A stretch of 64,000 nucleotides of DNA. Source: Aristolochia californica. Its lineage: Eukaryota > Streptophyta > Magnoliopsida > Piperales > Aristolochiaceae. The position numbers were made by a program, and so were the translations under genes. The stretch spans positions 2,728,001-2,792,000 of the forward strand of contig JARWKL010000010.1 of the NCBI GenBank assembly GCA_029961685.1, read 5' to 3'. The notes under the pieces were generated by a model that did not search any database, had not been told where the DNA came from, and worked only from the letters and a program-made list of their open reading frames with translations. Below are positions 23,399 through 34,800 of this stretch, piece by piece (the stretch's first letter is position 1; each line of letters begins with the position of its first letter).

Positions 23399-23737
23399 TG
23401 TTCAAGAACAGTATGAACGAGTCTTACATGACTCTCACATCAAGAAGTGTCACAGAGCAATAATTCCTATAGAAGAGTCTTAAAATAGTCTCGTGGGAAG
23501 AAGTCTCATAGAAGAAGCCTAATTAAAAGGTATTTTATTTATATTAGTCTTTTATTTTTGTTCAATTGTTTAATTACTCTAGGATTTGTCTTTTAAGTGT
23601 TTTACTTTGGGTGTAACTGAGATATGAATAGTTTAATTATAATTTGATTCTACTTATTCCTCTATAATAAATAGAAGTTCATTGTACTAAGTTATAATCA
23701 AGTCAATGAAATATTTTTCTTCTTAAAAAATTCAACA
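23399..23737 (+). mobile_element. Copia-type 5' LTR (339 bp)
   Basis: Begins TGTTCAAGAACAG, ends AAAATTCAACA, and is homologous to 21130-21469. It is followed at once by a primer-binding site, which identifies it as a 5' LTR. Confidence 0.8.
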
Positions 23738-23749
23738 TGGTATTAGAGC
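23738..23749 (+). other. Retrotransposon primer-binding site (tRNA-iMet)
   Basis: TGGTATTAGAGC differs at one position from TGGTATCAGAGC, the usual plant Copia site complementary to the 3' end of initiator tRNA-Met. The leader that follows (GTTGACTTGATCAACC...) has a relative in reverse at about 29917-29935, next to another LTR. The element is truncated before any gag is recognisable; I see nothing more up to 24480. Confidence 0.8.
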
Positions 23750-24502
23750 AGATTTTATTAGTTGACTTGATCAACCAACAAAGATAAAGTGATTTTTTTC
23801 AACCGACAGAGATAAGGTGATCGTTTTCTTATATGTCATCTCTATTAGTTTAGGTTTGTGTTATTTTTTTTCTTCCTCATTGATGTTTTCTAGTATCCAT
23901 TTTTCTCTCGATGTTCGTACCTCCATAATACTATTTTTGTATTGAAAATTTTATACTTTAAGGGAATTATTTTGAGTCTATTTTTTTACGGATTTTTTTT
24001 TGTTATTCAATGTTTTCTATAAAGAAAAATTGACAATTGAAGTAATAAAGATTAAACAATAAGAGGTTTTTTTCCCATTATGTTATGTTAAATCTAGAAG
24101 ATGATGAGTTCTAATGAAAGAATTTATCTTGGTCAGAGTGAATATAATAAAAGTAGTTTCCTAAATAGCCTAGGTTAAACTTTATTAGATAACTCTAACT
24201 TTATAAATAGATTAAACTACCATTAAAGTGATTTAATGACTTGTGACCCTTCATATAATTCATTCCATGTAAAAGCATAAAGATAGCATAAAATAATAAC
24301 ACATAAATTTAAACATAGGTCCCCATTTAGGTTGACATTGACATTATGTGTATGAACCCCTATGTATAGGTGATGGAATAGCCATTAAGTTAGAACAAGA
24401 CTGGGTTAAGGGTGTCTTTCTTTTTTCTATTTACTAACTAAAAACTATTCTCATAGATACAAAATTAGATATGTAGGTGGAGGGCTAATCCAATACGAAA
24501 AA

Positions 24503-24823
24503 CCATTTCGTGCGAAACATGCAAAACGTTATCTCAACCATCCGATCATGATCATGATCAACGACTATCTCAGTCGTTCGATAATCGAACAACTGCGATA
24601 ACTGTTTCGCACCAAATGACCTTTCATATTAGATATATTTAGGGATACCCCTCCTTTCTCAAAACTTGAGCTTCAATCTTGTACAATCAAAACACCCAAA
24701 GACATTTGATGCGAAACATGTAAAATATTATCTCAACCATCCGATCATGATCAACGACTATCTCAACCGTCCGATTAGTCGTTCGATAATCGAACAATTG
24801 CGATAACCATTTCGCACCAAATG
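24503..24823. mobile_element. Foldback MITE-like element, two tandem copies
   Basis: Copy 1 (24503-24618) and copy 2 (24702-24823) each begin near CATTTCGTGCGAAAC/CATTTGATGCGAAAC and end near GTTTCGCACCAAATG/CATTTCGCACCAAATG, so each can fold back on itself. The centre holds CCATCCGATCATGATC and CGTTCGATAATCGAAC palindromes. The spacer after each (AGGGATACCCCTCCTT, then CTTCAATCTTGT) is also duplicated, with a period near 205 bp. A partial relative lies at 46395-46480. Confidence 0.7.
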
Positions 24824-24829
24824 ACTTTT

Positions 24830-25790
24830 CATATTAGATATATCTAGGGATACCCCTCCTTTATCAAAACTGTTTTGAGCTTCAATCTTGTGCAATCAAA
24901 ACACTCCAGGACATTTTTTTTTTTAATTTGCGGGAGAGAAAGACTTGTGGATCATTTTGTGGGAAGTATTTTCTGGTTTTTCTCCTTAGAAGTCTTACTC
25001 CGACGTCATATAAAGCCAAAAAGATGTTCCCTATGATGATCCCAAGCTTAAAGTAATCACCATTAATGCCGGTAAAATTTTCTTCTGTGGAGCTTCTCCG
25101 TGGCTGTCAATTCACGAGTTGAAAGTTGTAAATCAAACCCATCTCATCCGATTGAAAATTGCGATTGTCTCTTTTGTCGTTCATTGTCCAAAGACCGAAA
25201 GGAATCCCACAATAGAGCCCCCAAAGCACTCACCAGATTAGAAAAATTGAAACAATTCCAGACGTGGGTTTGGAAGAGAAAGATCTCATCTGTCATGACG
25301 TGACAGAAAAAAGGACACCTCAACCAAACAAAATAAGAGGCAAAATTCCATCCTCTCATCTCCTGGGTCATGGCTTGGAGAGTAGGGATCCGACCGTTCG
25401 TTTTTCTCCAAATTCATAATTTCCCTGAGACAGTTTGTCTTCTCCCTCGCCTGCTTTTGTTTGTCTGGTTTACACCATGAACCAAGCTTTTTTAGAAAAG
25501 GAGGTTGGCAAAGTCAACAATGGCGTTATATTCAATTCCAATCCTGGCCAAGTTGAACTCTCTTGGGCGCAATGCAAGCCGTATATCTTTGAAACAATCG
25601 CATTGAAAATTATGGCACTTTGCACGATTTGCAGAACAAGATGGTATTTCGTATTTTTACATCATATAAGCTTCCTTATGTTTAATACATGCCGACAGGG
25701 ATTAAAGACAACTGAAGTGAGAAATAGAATAATCAGGGAAGCTTTTCATTCAATCTCGATTCTCAAGTAGTTATAGGAAATGCAGTAACA
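24830..25790. other. Low-copy-looking sequence without an assignable gene
   Basis: Base composition is less AT-biased than in the retroelement blocks and no repeat family is recognised. Short open frames occur on both strands without similarity to anything I know. It may be the distal part or flank of the minus-strand transcript proposed at 25970-26272. Confidence 0.35.
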
Positions 25791-25969
25791 GAAACAATGC
25801 ATGGTCTTAATCCGAGCATATTTCTGTGTAGAAGCTGTACTTCTTCCATTAAAATCAAAATGCTGTCGAGCAGAAGCAACAGAGTTAAAGAGAAACCCGG
25901 AAAACCAGGCGAATCTTATCATATAAATCTAGTAATCTGCCCTGCGTTTATAGAAAGACAGTTCATATA

Positions 25970-26272
25970 TATTCGTCTGATACTTTCCTGACGAGAATTC
26001 TAACAAGTTTATAGAAAGTAAATGGGGGAGATTGAGATAAAGAAAAAGCAAGCAAGAAGAAGAAGATCAAAAGACCCTTCTCCCCCTCCTCCCCAAAAAA
26101 AAAGAAAAAAAAAAAGAGAGAGAAAATGCCTGGCTTTCCCTTGTACGCCATCAACCCTTTAAGAGATCATCATCGATTTCATTGCCGAAACATCGAGAAA
26201 CATGGGCAGGAGAGAGGTGCCGCCGGTGACCGGAAACTCCGATGCATGACCCAGATTTCGAACAGAAATCTC
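25970..26272 (-). ncRNA. Candidate non-coding transcript with a miR160 target-mimic site
   Basis: A minus-strand TATA box (26307-26301, TATAAAA) predicts a start near 26272. About 120 nt downstream lies a 24-nt segment that pairs with miR160 around a three-base central bulge (see 26127-26150). Frames in this part are short or low-complexity, so a non-coding RNA fits better than a protein. The start is inferred from the TATA box. The 3' end is unknown and the stated end is arbitrary. A protein-coding frame with a proline/serine-rich product cannot be fully excluded. Confidence 0.4.
26127..26150 (-). promoter_or_regulatory. miR160 endogenous target-mimic-like site
   Basis: Read on the minus strand, the last nine bases (AGCCAGGCA) pair perfectly with miR160 positions 1-9. 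Three bases (GAA) bulge out. The preceding twelve (TGGCGTACAAGG) pair with positions 21-10, with one G:U at position 17 and one mismatch at position 12. A three-base bulge opposite positions 9-12 with a perfect seed is the defining layout of plant target mimics such as IPS1 for miR399. The plus strand is not a MIR160 gene, because no complementary arm follows within 120 bases. Confidence 0.6.
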
Positions 26273-26300
26273 CACCAGAGAAGGCTCTCTTCTTCTCTCA

Positions 26301-26307
26301 TTTTATA
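26301..26307 (-). promoter_or_regulatory. TATA box for the candidate miR160-mimic transcript
   Basis: TATAAAA on the minus strand in the context TCTGTCTATAAAATGAG. Auxin-response-type motifs lie upstream in the same orientation sense or reversed: TGTCTC (minus) at 26481-26476, TGTCTC (plus) at 26797-26802, TGTCGG at 26915-26920. The motif calls are sequence facts; their function is inference. Confidence 0.45.
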
Positions 26308-26339
26308 GACAGAAATATAAGAAGACAGAAGACAGCCGA

Positions 26340-26900
26340 AGAGAAGTGAAAAAAAAAAAAAAAAAAAAAAGCCAGAGATATTAAAGGTTTTCAAAGGATT
26401 CGGATTGTCAGCACCCAGAGAGAAGCGAGACTGCTGGAGTGTTTTTCCTTTTCTGAAACGAATTTTTCGAGAGGAGAGACAGAGAGAAGGGGTGGAGGAT
26501 TTAAAGCTTTTAGAGAGAGAGTAAAAAATAGAAGACAAGACAAGAGGCGTTTTAGTGAGGGAGATGAGGAAGAGTGTTCCCAAGAAGACGACGAGCGTTT
26601 TGCTCTCGTAATAGTGGGGGCCACTGTTGCTGCCCTTTTTGTTTCTCACTTCCTTCCTTCTCTTTGTCTTCCTCTTTTTGCAACAGTCAAACCATATGAA
26701 CCCCTCGTTTCTTCCCCAAACGGCCATTAACGTCTCTCATATTCTCTCTCCTGTCCGAACAATAAAAAAAACTCCTCACTGTAATTTCTTCCCATTTGTC
26801 TCAGAGTCTTTTAATGGGTAGTTTGGCTTCTTCAAACAACAATGGCCGCTGGGGTTGGACTATTTAAGGTTTTCTGTACGTTTCAAAATGAGAAGAAGTT
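26340..26900 (-). promoter_or_regulatory. Upstream region of the minus-strand transcript
   Basis: The region is purine-rich on plus, with a 20-base A run at 26350-26369 and many GAGAGA tracts. The long minus frame (26727-26179) runs across the TATA box and a phenylalanine run and is probably chance. A plant promoter with GAGA-type tracts is the simplest reading. Confidence 0.35.
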
Positions 26901-29160
26901 GCCATACGTACAGTTGTCGGTACGAGCAAGAGAGTTGGTGAAGAAGTCCGACATTATTCCAGCAACAAAAGAAAAATTGAAGAGTTCCGGGCAACATAGG
27001 CTGGCCTACCCAGAATAGAAACGGCTATCGTGGGACCCTTTTTCCTCCCTTTTGACTATGATATGAAATGAATTTGAAAAAAGAGATAAAGATTAACTTT
27101 AAATTTTAAGTTTGTTGACTAACCCCTCCTTACTAAGTCTGCCACTTCTTCGCGGCCCGAACCATGATAATCCGATATGAATTGGTATCGGTTATGCGAA
27201 TAGGCATGGCAAAAATCCGATAAAATACAAATGGTATGTGTTATGTGATGTGCTACAAGGAAAAAAGACATTTGGTAGCAGTTTTTTTGTTTGTTTTGCC
27301 AATAGAAAATATTTTCACTTGCAAAGAGATTAATTTCCCATAAAAAATTAATTTCCCCTCACATTCCAAGGAAATTAGTTTCTACAACAAACAACATTTT
27401 AGTTTAAGTTTTTTTATCAAAGACATTTTTTATGTAGTTTAAATCCATCAAATAACTCATGTTCAATTTTTTGTTTCTTTTGAATTAATTTATATCACCA
27501 AAAAGGATTTTAATTATTTTTTCCTCTAAGGAAATTTCCCTCACCTTTTTTTTTTTTTTACAAATTCAATTTTTTTCTTTGTCTTTTAAGATTTCCTGCA
27601 TACAGTTAAAAGTATGATCGATCAATGGGTCAGAGTGTTCGATCGATCTGTAAGCTACAATGCTTATGAGAAAAATAGGTTTTGTTCAGACTTTCATTTT
27701 GTTATAAGGGAAAAAATATTAATTTTTTTTTTATCTTGAAAGTAAGTAGAATCAAACCAAATTTCTCTATTTCTTAGAGTTAGGAGATTGATGTCTTCTT
27801 GAATTAGTACCAACTATCCCTCTTATTCCATTTTCTACTCTATTCAGCCCTTTCATCTTGCAATGATTTTTTTTTTTTTTTTGTCATCACTTGAATAATA
27901 GAAAATATTAAATCATTTATTTAATTTAATGATGTTGTTATAGCATCCAATAGGGTTTTAGTGGGTAATAACTAGTTGCCAATTGGAAGCATACATCCAT
28001 CCCTCTTTTTCTTTTTGGGCAACTAGAAATACATTGTTCATACAAAAGCAACTTTATTTATGTGAAACAAAATAGGAAGGGAACTAAACTAATGTTTAGG
28101 TTGGAAAAGTATTAATTTAAAAGAGAATTGAATGCAAGTCATAACCCAAATTTTATGTAGCCAAATTTCATAAGAACTTGAAGCCTTTTTCCACCTGATT
28201 AGAGCCAAATTGGTAGTCATGAGTTTCACTTATGCTCACTCCCAATTTTCATGTAAATTTGAATCTAAAGCCCTTGCTTTCAATATATCCATATCTACAA
28301 CTGATAGAGAGTCCTACAAAGGAGATGGAGATAGAAGTAATGCTTCAGGCTGATCCCCCACCATCACAAGATCCTTTGGATGAAAATCCTAAATTCTCTT
28401 GTCACTAGGAATTGATTCCACCCACATGAATACTTATCAAAGGAGAATCAAGAAGCTAGATTCCCCTACTCATATTTGTACACCTACGATACCTAGTTGA
28501 TACCTTGAAAAAATAGACAAAATTGTTAGAGATATCTCCAAGGACCCATGATTGTTCTATGTATTACTTGATTGTTTTGTCTTGAAAGCCATGCATACAA
28601 TGTTTTTAATGAAATACAAAGTTCTTTTTCCATCAATACTCGTATGCATTATGTAATTTTTGTGATTTCGAAAGGGGAGAAAATCCCACGAAGTAACAAA
28701 AATCTCAACTCAAAGCAATTAAAAGTTTTTAAAAAGTTCATACTAAGGGGCCAACTGAATCAAGTACAAAGCATATAACCAATATTATACTTGGGAGAGA
28801 AAATTCAGGGAGAGTTTGCACATTCATGCATCCATCATATATTCATTACCAAGAACATTTTTTATTGCTCAATGCGTGTTTGTCATCCTTAAACGGGGAG
28901 ATTGTTGGTCAAAAGATTACAATGAAGTTAATTTCAATGATAATAAATACTTAATAACTAAATGGGTAATTGGATAGAAAAAGTTTTGGAAAGTGAATTG
29001 GTAGCACAACTATCTGATTGGGGCAAGCACGATTGAATGATACATGCAAAAAGTCTAAGTTGCTGCCAAATAATTATGAAGACCGCTCGATCACTTGTCA
29101 GCCAACTAGGAGAGAGAAAAGATTCCATTAGGAACCATCTTGGGCGATCCACACTATGAA
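26900..29160. other. Gene-free AT-rich stretch
   Basis: No exon chain, known domain or clear repeat border is seen on either strand. Short open frames only. Confidence 0.4.
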
Positions 29161-29309
29161 GGCTTGAAGGAAAGAAGTAATGTCATTTATTTGTCATAAA
29201 TTATACTTCTTTTGAGATAAATAATCTGATAGGTTTCAATCACCGTAATTTGGCTAAACTATGTATTTTTTTTCTCCTTTTGCCAACATGATCATTGACT
29301 CTTCTAAGA

Positions 29310-29740
29310 TCAACATCTCCTTATAAAAAAACTCAGATCGAGAATTAGTTGAATAGTTAAAAAAATAGACTTACAAATATTTTTTTGATATTTAATTATC
29401 TATATAAAGTCTCGTTCTTGATAGCATAAAGTACCTCAAAAGTTGAAGTATTTTGCTGCTGCTTGAACCTCTTTTGCAATATGACCTTCACTGCTTTAAA
29501 TATCAATTTCTCTTTATAGATAACTCAAATCAAGAATTGGTTGAATAAGTAAGAAAATAGACTTATTTATATTTATTTTGATATATAATTATCCATATAA
29601 AATCTTGTTCTTGATAGCATAAAATACCTTGGAAGTTGAAGCTTTTTGTTGTTGCTAGAACATTTTTTGCAGTCTGACCTTTGCTGATTCAAATATCTAT
29701 TTCTCTTTGTAGATAACTCCGATTGGAAAAAATCATTTCT
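29310..29740 (-). repeat. Tandem repeat in a retroelement leader, about 192-bp period
   Basis: The segment starting CAACATCTCC at 29311 recurs at about 29503 and begins a third time at about 29696. Each copy contains AGAATTGGTTGAATA-like, AATTATCTATATAAA-like and CTTGATAGCATAAA blocks. The unit lies just inside the primer-binding site of the minus-oriented LTR at 29956-30504, so it belongs to the element's untranslated leader. A single diverged copy lies at 35190-35450. Confidence 0.7.
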
Positions 29741-29955
29741 CCTTGAAAGTTAGACTTGAATATCTTTCCATAAATATATAATTTATAATATGAAAAGCTC
29801 AGTATAGAGGTAAAAAAACATAAAATAACTAATGGGTGAAGGGACTGAAAAAAAGATAAATACGAAACATAAACTGCTTGAAATAATAGATAAGAAAAGA
29901 TCACATTACCTCTGTGGGTTGACCTAGTCAACTAACAAAACATTCTCTGATAACA

Positions 29956-30504
29956 TATTGAATTTATGGAAATGAAAAATACTTCATTGACTTATTATAA
30001 TCAGAGTACATGAACCTCTTTTTATAATAGAGGAAGGTAGTAGACTCCAATTACAATAAAACTACCTTTGTCCTAATTACACCCAAACTCTAACACTTAC
30101 AGATAAATCCTAGCATAATTAAACAACTCAATATAAATAAAAGACAACATAACTCAAACTAGAACTCTTCCATGAGGACGTGACCATAAGATAAAGATGT
30201 CAGCTCATGGCTATCTTTGTGGGTCCCACTTGTTCTTCTAACCAACTGGTGGCTATCTTTGTGAGTTCTTCTTGATCTTCTGACCAGCTCTGGCTATCTT
30301 TGTGAGTCCCACTTGATCGTCTAACTTATGTGATAAGGATGCCAGCTCGTGGTAATCATGGTGGGTCCTATCTCTTATGGGCTTGAGCCAATCTTACAAC
30401 ACTCTTAGATATGTAGGCTTTCCTTGGTCATGTGACCCATATTACAATACTCTTAGATATGTAGACCCTCCTTTGTCGTGTGGGCCATGGCCCATCTTCC
30501 AACA
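29956..30504 (-). mobile_element. Long-form Copia-type 5' LTR, minus orientation
   Basis: In minus orientation it runs TGTTGGAAGATGGGC ... AAATTCAATA. The inner side, on minus, carries TGTTATCAGAGAA, an eroded primer-binding site, then GTTAGTTGACTAGGTCAACC, matching the leader after the LTR at 23399. It shares its first part with the 340-bp LTR family but has about 200 extra bases containing repeated 'GTGGGTCCCACTTG' and 'AGCTCGTGG' segments. The solo LTR at 57284-57853 is the same long form. Confidence 0.7.
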
Positions 30505-32099
30505 ACGAGAACCAATTGACTAAATAAACTTTATCTGAATGACATTAGAGAGAAAAGGGATTGTAGGTGCCCACTTGGCCTACCATTTGGATCCCTTTGA
30601 AGGTATGAGAACGAAGCAAGTTATAAAGATCGTTTGACTGGACCATAGGTGACTAAATAGTTTGCATGAAGATAAAATGTAGGAAATACTTCTCAAATTT
30701 GATTTGACCAACATAGATCAACATAATTTGTAAGCGATGTACCATTGCAATTTGTAGCTCAAATCATGAGATTATGTTATATTTTCAAAGATTTTATAAT
30801 CGATTTATTCTACTTCGGTAAAGTGAAAAAGTGTCATTTTTTTGGAGAAATGGCTAGTTGCTAGACAATTTGATTGTGTCTATTTAAACGATCTTGCATA
30901 TCCCGCTGTTTACCAAGCTTGCTATAGAGAAAAATGAATCTCTCTCTGCATCCTTAGTGCTATATAATTTTCACATCATTTTAGGAAATATTTTTGAAAG
31001 AGCTAAGTACTCAAATCCATGATTTTAAAACTTAGTATGTATTTGGTATGTTTCGTGTTAAATTATTGATTTTTAGGGCCAACACATAAACACAAAAGAT
31101 CTCAAGGGGAGAGAAGAAAAGAACTCTAGCTCTTTAGAGAGAGGAGAGAGAATGGAAAGAAAGAACAGGAAAAGAAAGAGAGGTGTAATGACAAATTTTA
31201 GCCAAGAAGAAGTTTGAATGTTTTACTCCAGGCCTTGAGGCTGTATTTATAGTTGTAAGAGGGTGTTTACAATGACTACAATACCACTATGGCTACATGC
31301 TTCAAAAAAAAAAAAAAAAAAAACACACGAGGACATACACCAACTCACATAATTACAATTATATGTCATCTCTATGGAAACTCTACTTATTTACTAGTCA
31401 TGCCACCCCTAGACACGTGGGTGTTACTTTTAACAACTTGATTGAGTTTATTTTCAAATCCATTAATATGAGTTTAATAATGTTCTCGTTGTTAGTATAT
31501 TAGATTAGGCCTTCTTTTAGAGAAATTCTACAACTTTTCAAAATCTAAATAGTGAGTTTTTTTTCAGATCTCATTGAGAATATACTTTGAAATTATTTAT
31601 TATGGTTAGTTATTTTAATATTTTTACCTAATTAAAGAGGATACAAGCTTAATAAAAAAGAAAGTAATCTTCATTATACTGTAAACCAATCAAGACTTGG
31701 GTAAGTTGATTGGTACCTTCTAATGAAAATTCTTTTTTTGGGTTTAAGTGCCTATACTTGTTGGGTAGGTGTTGTAATTTGGACCCTTTTGGTCTACTAT
31801 TGTAGATGTCATTAGGTTATTGATTAGTGAATTCAACTTTGAGGTGCAAACATCTTGGGAGTGGATGTGATTTTGGGTTATTAGCAACTATAAGTTCGTT
31901 GTAATTATTTTGGTAATTTGTCCATTGCATTATTTTATTTTTTTAGTAAGTTTTAATTTGAATGTAGCCATTAAAATTTGATAAACATGTTCACCCCTCT
32001 CCCCATCTTGGTTTATCCTTCTAGGTCCTAATAAGGGATATTACAAAAAGTACACTTCAATTTTCTTGGTCTCTGATAGAGTATTAAGGATTCATCAAA
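30505..32099. other. Retroelement debris
   Basis: No gene. The part at 31080-31290 has purine-rich and TATTTATAG features like an LTR in minus sense. A 21-base A run starts at 31300. The last 500 bases are probably the untranslated leader of the Copia gag that starts at 32100. Confidence 0.4.
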
Positions 32100-34800
32100 A
32101 TGGCAAGTTGTGACTTAAAAACCTTTGCTACTAGCATGTTTGCCACCAAACCTCCACTATTTGATGGAAGTAAGGGTTGGCATCGAACCAAGCTGGTTCG
32201 CGAGTGACTCGAGCTTAGCTCAGTTCTGGCTCAGCTCGATTAAGTTTATCTAGATCTCAAATCGAGGTCAAGATCTAGATTAAGCTTGTTTAAGTTAACG
32301 AGTTGAGCTCGATCCAAGCATGGCTCGGTTCGAAAGCTCATGATCCGGCTTGTTAACTTAATGAGGGCCCGTGCACAGAAGGGTCTTCGACTCTTCCTCT
32401 TCATTCTTCAAAATCGGGAGGGGGGGGGGGGGGGGGATAGAGAAAGTTGGGATTCAGCAGGTGACGATTAATCGAAAATGAGGATTTGGGGGGAAGATTG
32501 GAAGGAAATCACGTGCAATATGCTCCTTTAGGTAAGTTTTTGTTTTTTATTCGATTTCATCTTCTTATTCTTCATTCTTCCTCTTCAATTTCTTCCTCTC
32601 TGATCTTCTTCCTCATCGATTTCTTCATCCGAACTTCTTCCTCGTCGATGGAAGTGATGAAACAAAGGTAAGTTCTTTTATTCTTTATCTTCTATTTTTT
32701 TTTTGTCGCCTATAACAATGATTTTTTTTATTTTTTATCTGCTCACGCCTCGTGCTGTTTCAGGATCTTCTTCCTACTCTCGAAGGTAATGCTCTCACCA
32801 TACTGTTGACAAATCAGGAAGTGATTCCATCAAGTAGTAGGTAAAAGAGAATTAAGAGAAGGAAATAGGGGTGAACTTAGGTAGAAAATTTTTCTCTCTC
32901 AAACAAGGTATGAAACTCAATTTTATTTTCGGTTGCCTTTTGTTGTTGACATTTGAAGCTTCTTCCGAGGGATTGAATTATTGTTTTTTTTCACCATAAC
33001 ACATTTTCATTACCAAACAAAAGCTCCTATGTTCATAGTGAGATTTTTGCTACGAATTCCAATATTCTTTTTCCAGTTTTTGTACTTGCTTCATTCTTTT
33101 TCTAACCACTGCATCTTGCTTCAATCAGGTAAGTGAAAATTTTCGTTTGCAGGCTTTATTGATGTTGTATTCTTTTTGTTCCTCCTTGCACTCTTAAATT
33201 TTCTTTTTCTCAATCGTTCTCAAAATTTTATTTTTTTACGCCTTATGCTATGCATTTTGTTTTTTACTATAGCTGTACCGCTATGTTTTCCAAAGGATTG
33301 AATTATTGTTGTCTTCACCAAAACACATTTTTACTACCGAACAAAAGCTCCTCTGATCATAGTGAGGTATTTGTTATGAATTTCCTTTTTTTTTTTTAGT
33401 TTCTAATCTTGAGTTGTCAAAGGCTGGTTTGATGTCTTGTGAAGCTTGGGCAATGTATTGTGGAGATAATGCTACCAAACAATAATAAGTTTTACGCATA
33501 ATTATGCAGCTTTTATGAATAATTTTATGTAGAGTGTATAGATAATTTTATGCAAGGTTATTCAGAGGTTATGCGCAATGTTAGGTAGAGGCCATGCCCA
33601 AGTTTATTTAAAACCATGCCCAATTTTATGTAAAATGTATGCATAATTTTATATACAGTTTATTGTACATGTATTTTACTCAAATTTTTAAATGTAGGTT
33701 AAAGCTCTAACTCAGTTAAAATTATTGGGCTCAAGTTCGAGTTCGAAATATCTAAATCAGGCCCGACTCGAACATAGGCAGGTATGGGCTTGACTCGAGC
33801 CGATGCCAACGCTAGATGGAAACAATTACACACTCTAGAAGTATAAGATAATATATTTTCTACTAGGGTAACATTTTTATCTATGACAAATTATCTCCAA
33901 AGACCATACATTCCATAAAAACAATGAAGAAAAGGAAATAGGAAAGGATATCAATGAATACATTGACCACAAGAAGAAAATTTTATTAAACCATATAGCA
34001 TGGAATAAACTCTGGAGTGATAAGTATGGAATAAACTTGCATAAACTCATGAGGGTACCTCACAAGTTAAGGAAACTAAACTGAACATTCTCATTAGGGA
34101 ATATGAGAACTTCAAAATGAAACCAGATGAGGGCATGATTAAAAGATTCAATGAAATCTTGTATAACTTGGTCCTTCTAGACACCATCTACATTGAAAAA
34201 CAAAAGGTTGATTGAAGTCCTTAATAGCTTACCCAAATAATGGAAGCCCAAAGTAATAGACACAAATGAGATTAGAGGAGTTGAGAACATCATCTTAGAA
34301 GAACCAATAGATAATTTTCTTACCCATGAAATCAGTCTAAAATAATACGAGAAAGAGAAATCTAGGTCTAAGAATACAAATAATTTGGTAGGTGATTATA
34401 GTGATTGTTGCTCTTGTGATTCTAATTCGAATGATAATGATATTGTTTTCTTTATTGGAAAATTTTAAAACTTTTCTAGGTTTAGAAAAGGAGTTCAAGC
34501 CCCAAGAAGAGGCCAAAATAGTCAAAGAGTTGAAAAGGAGAGCAACCAGTTTGAATCACTTCATTGCTGATTGTCCTCTGAAGAAGAGAGAAGAAATGAA
34601 ATACCTAAAGACAGGAACAAAGAAACCAAGCTAGAAGGTTTTGAGAATGAAAGCTTGAGATGTAGTTCTTATGCTCATGAAGTGAACAAGAAGAATAAAA
34701 AAAGTAGTTGCCAACATGGAAGTCATGGAGTTCGAGAGTGAGGTATGTTCTAAACTTGAAAATGATAAATTTGATTGAGAAAATTAATTGAATAATGTGC
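32100..34800 (+). mobile_element. Copia (Sirevirus-like) gag remnant split by an hAT-like element
   Basis: Begins MASCDLKTFATSMFATKPPL, then FDGNNYTL after removing the insertion, the usual N-terminus of Copia gag (UBN2-type). Later text includes LVL..DTIYIEK, EVLNSLPK and FLTHEISLK (34200-34345), then a zinc-knuckle-like HFIADCPLKK near 34560. Several stops and shifts make it non-functional. The hAT-like copy B occupies 32171-33814. Confidence 0.7.
32171..33814 (+). mobile_element. hAT-like non-autonomous element, copy B (1.64 kb)
   Basis: The ends are TAAGGGTTGGCATCGAACC at 32171 and ...CGATGCCAACGCTA at 33814, inverted to each other. The flanking 8 bases are gatggaag (32163-32170) and gatggaaa (33815-33822), a target duplication matching at 7 of 8. 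An 8-bp duplication and these ends fit the hAT superfamily. Same orientation as copy A. It contains a G run at about 32420-32436 and AT-rich parts with repeated 'ATGCCCAATTTTATGTAAA'. No transposase. Confidence 0.85.

Noticed and set aside
26126..26240. MIR160 precursor on the plus strand (sequence resembles the mature miR160)
   Set aside because: The match has three extra bases and no complementary arm follows within about 120 bases, so no hairpin can form. The minus-strand mimic reading explains the extra bases better.
26179..26727. 182-codon minus-strand frame
   Set aside because: It spans a phenylalanine run from a poly-A tract and a good TATA box and has no similarity to known proteins. 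Probably chance.
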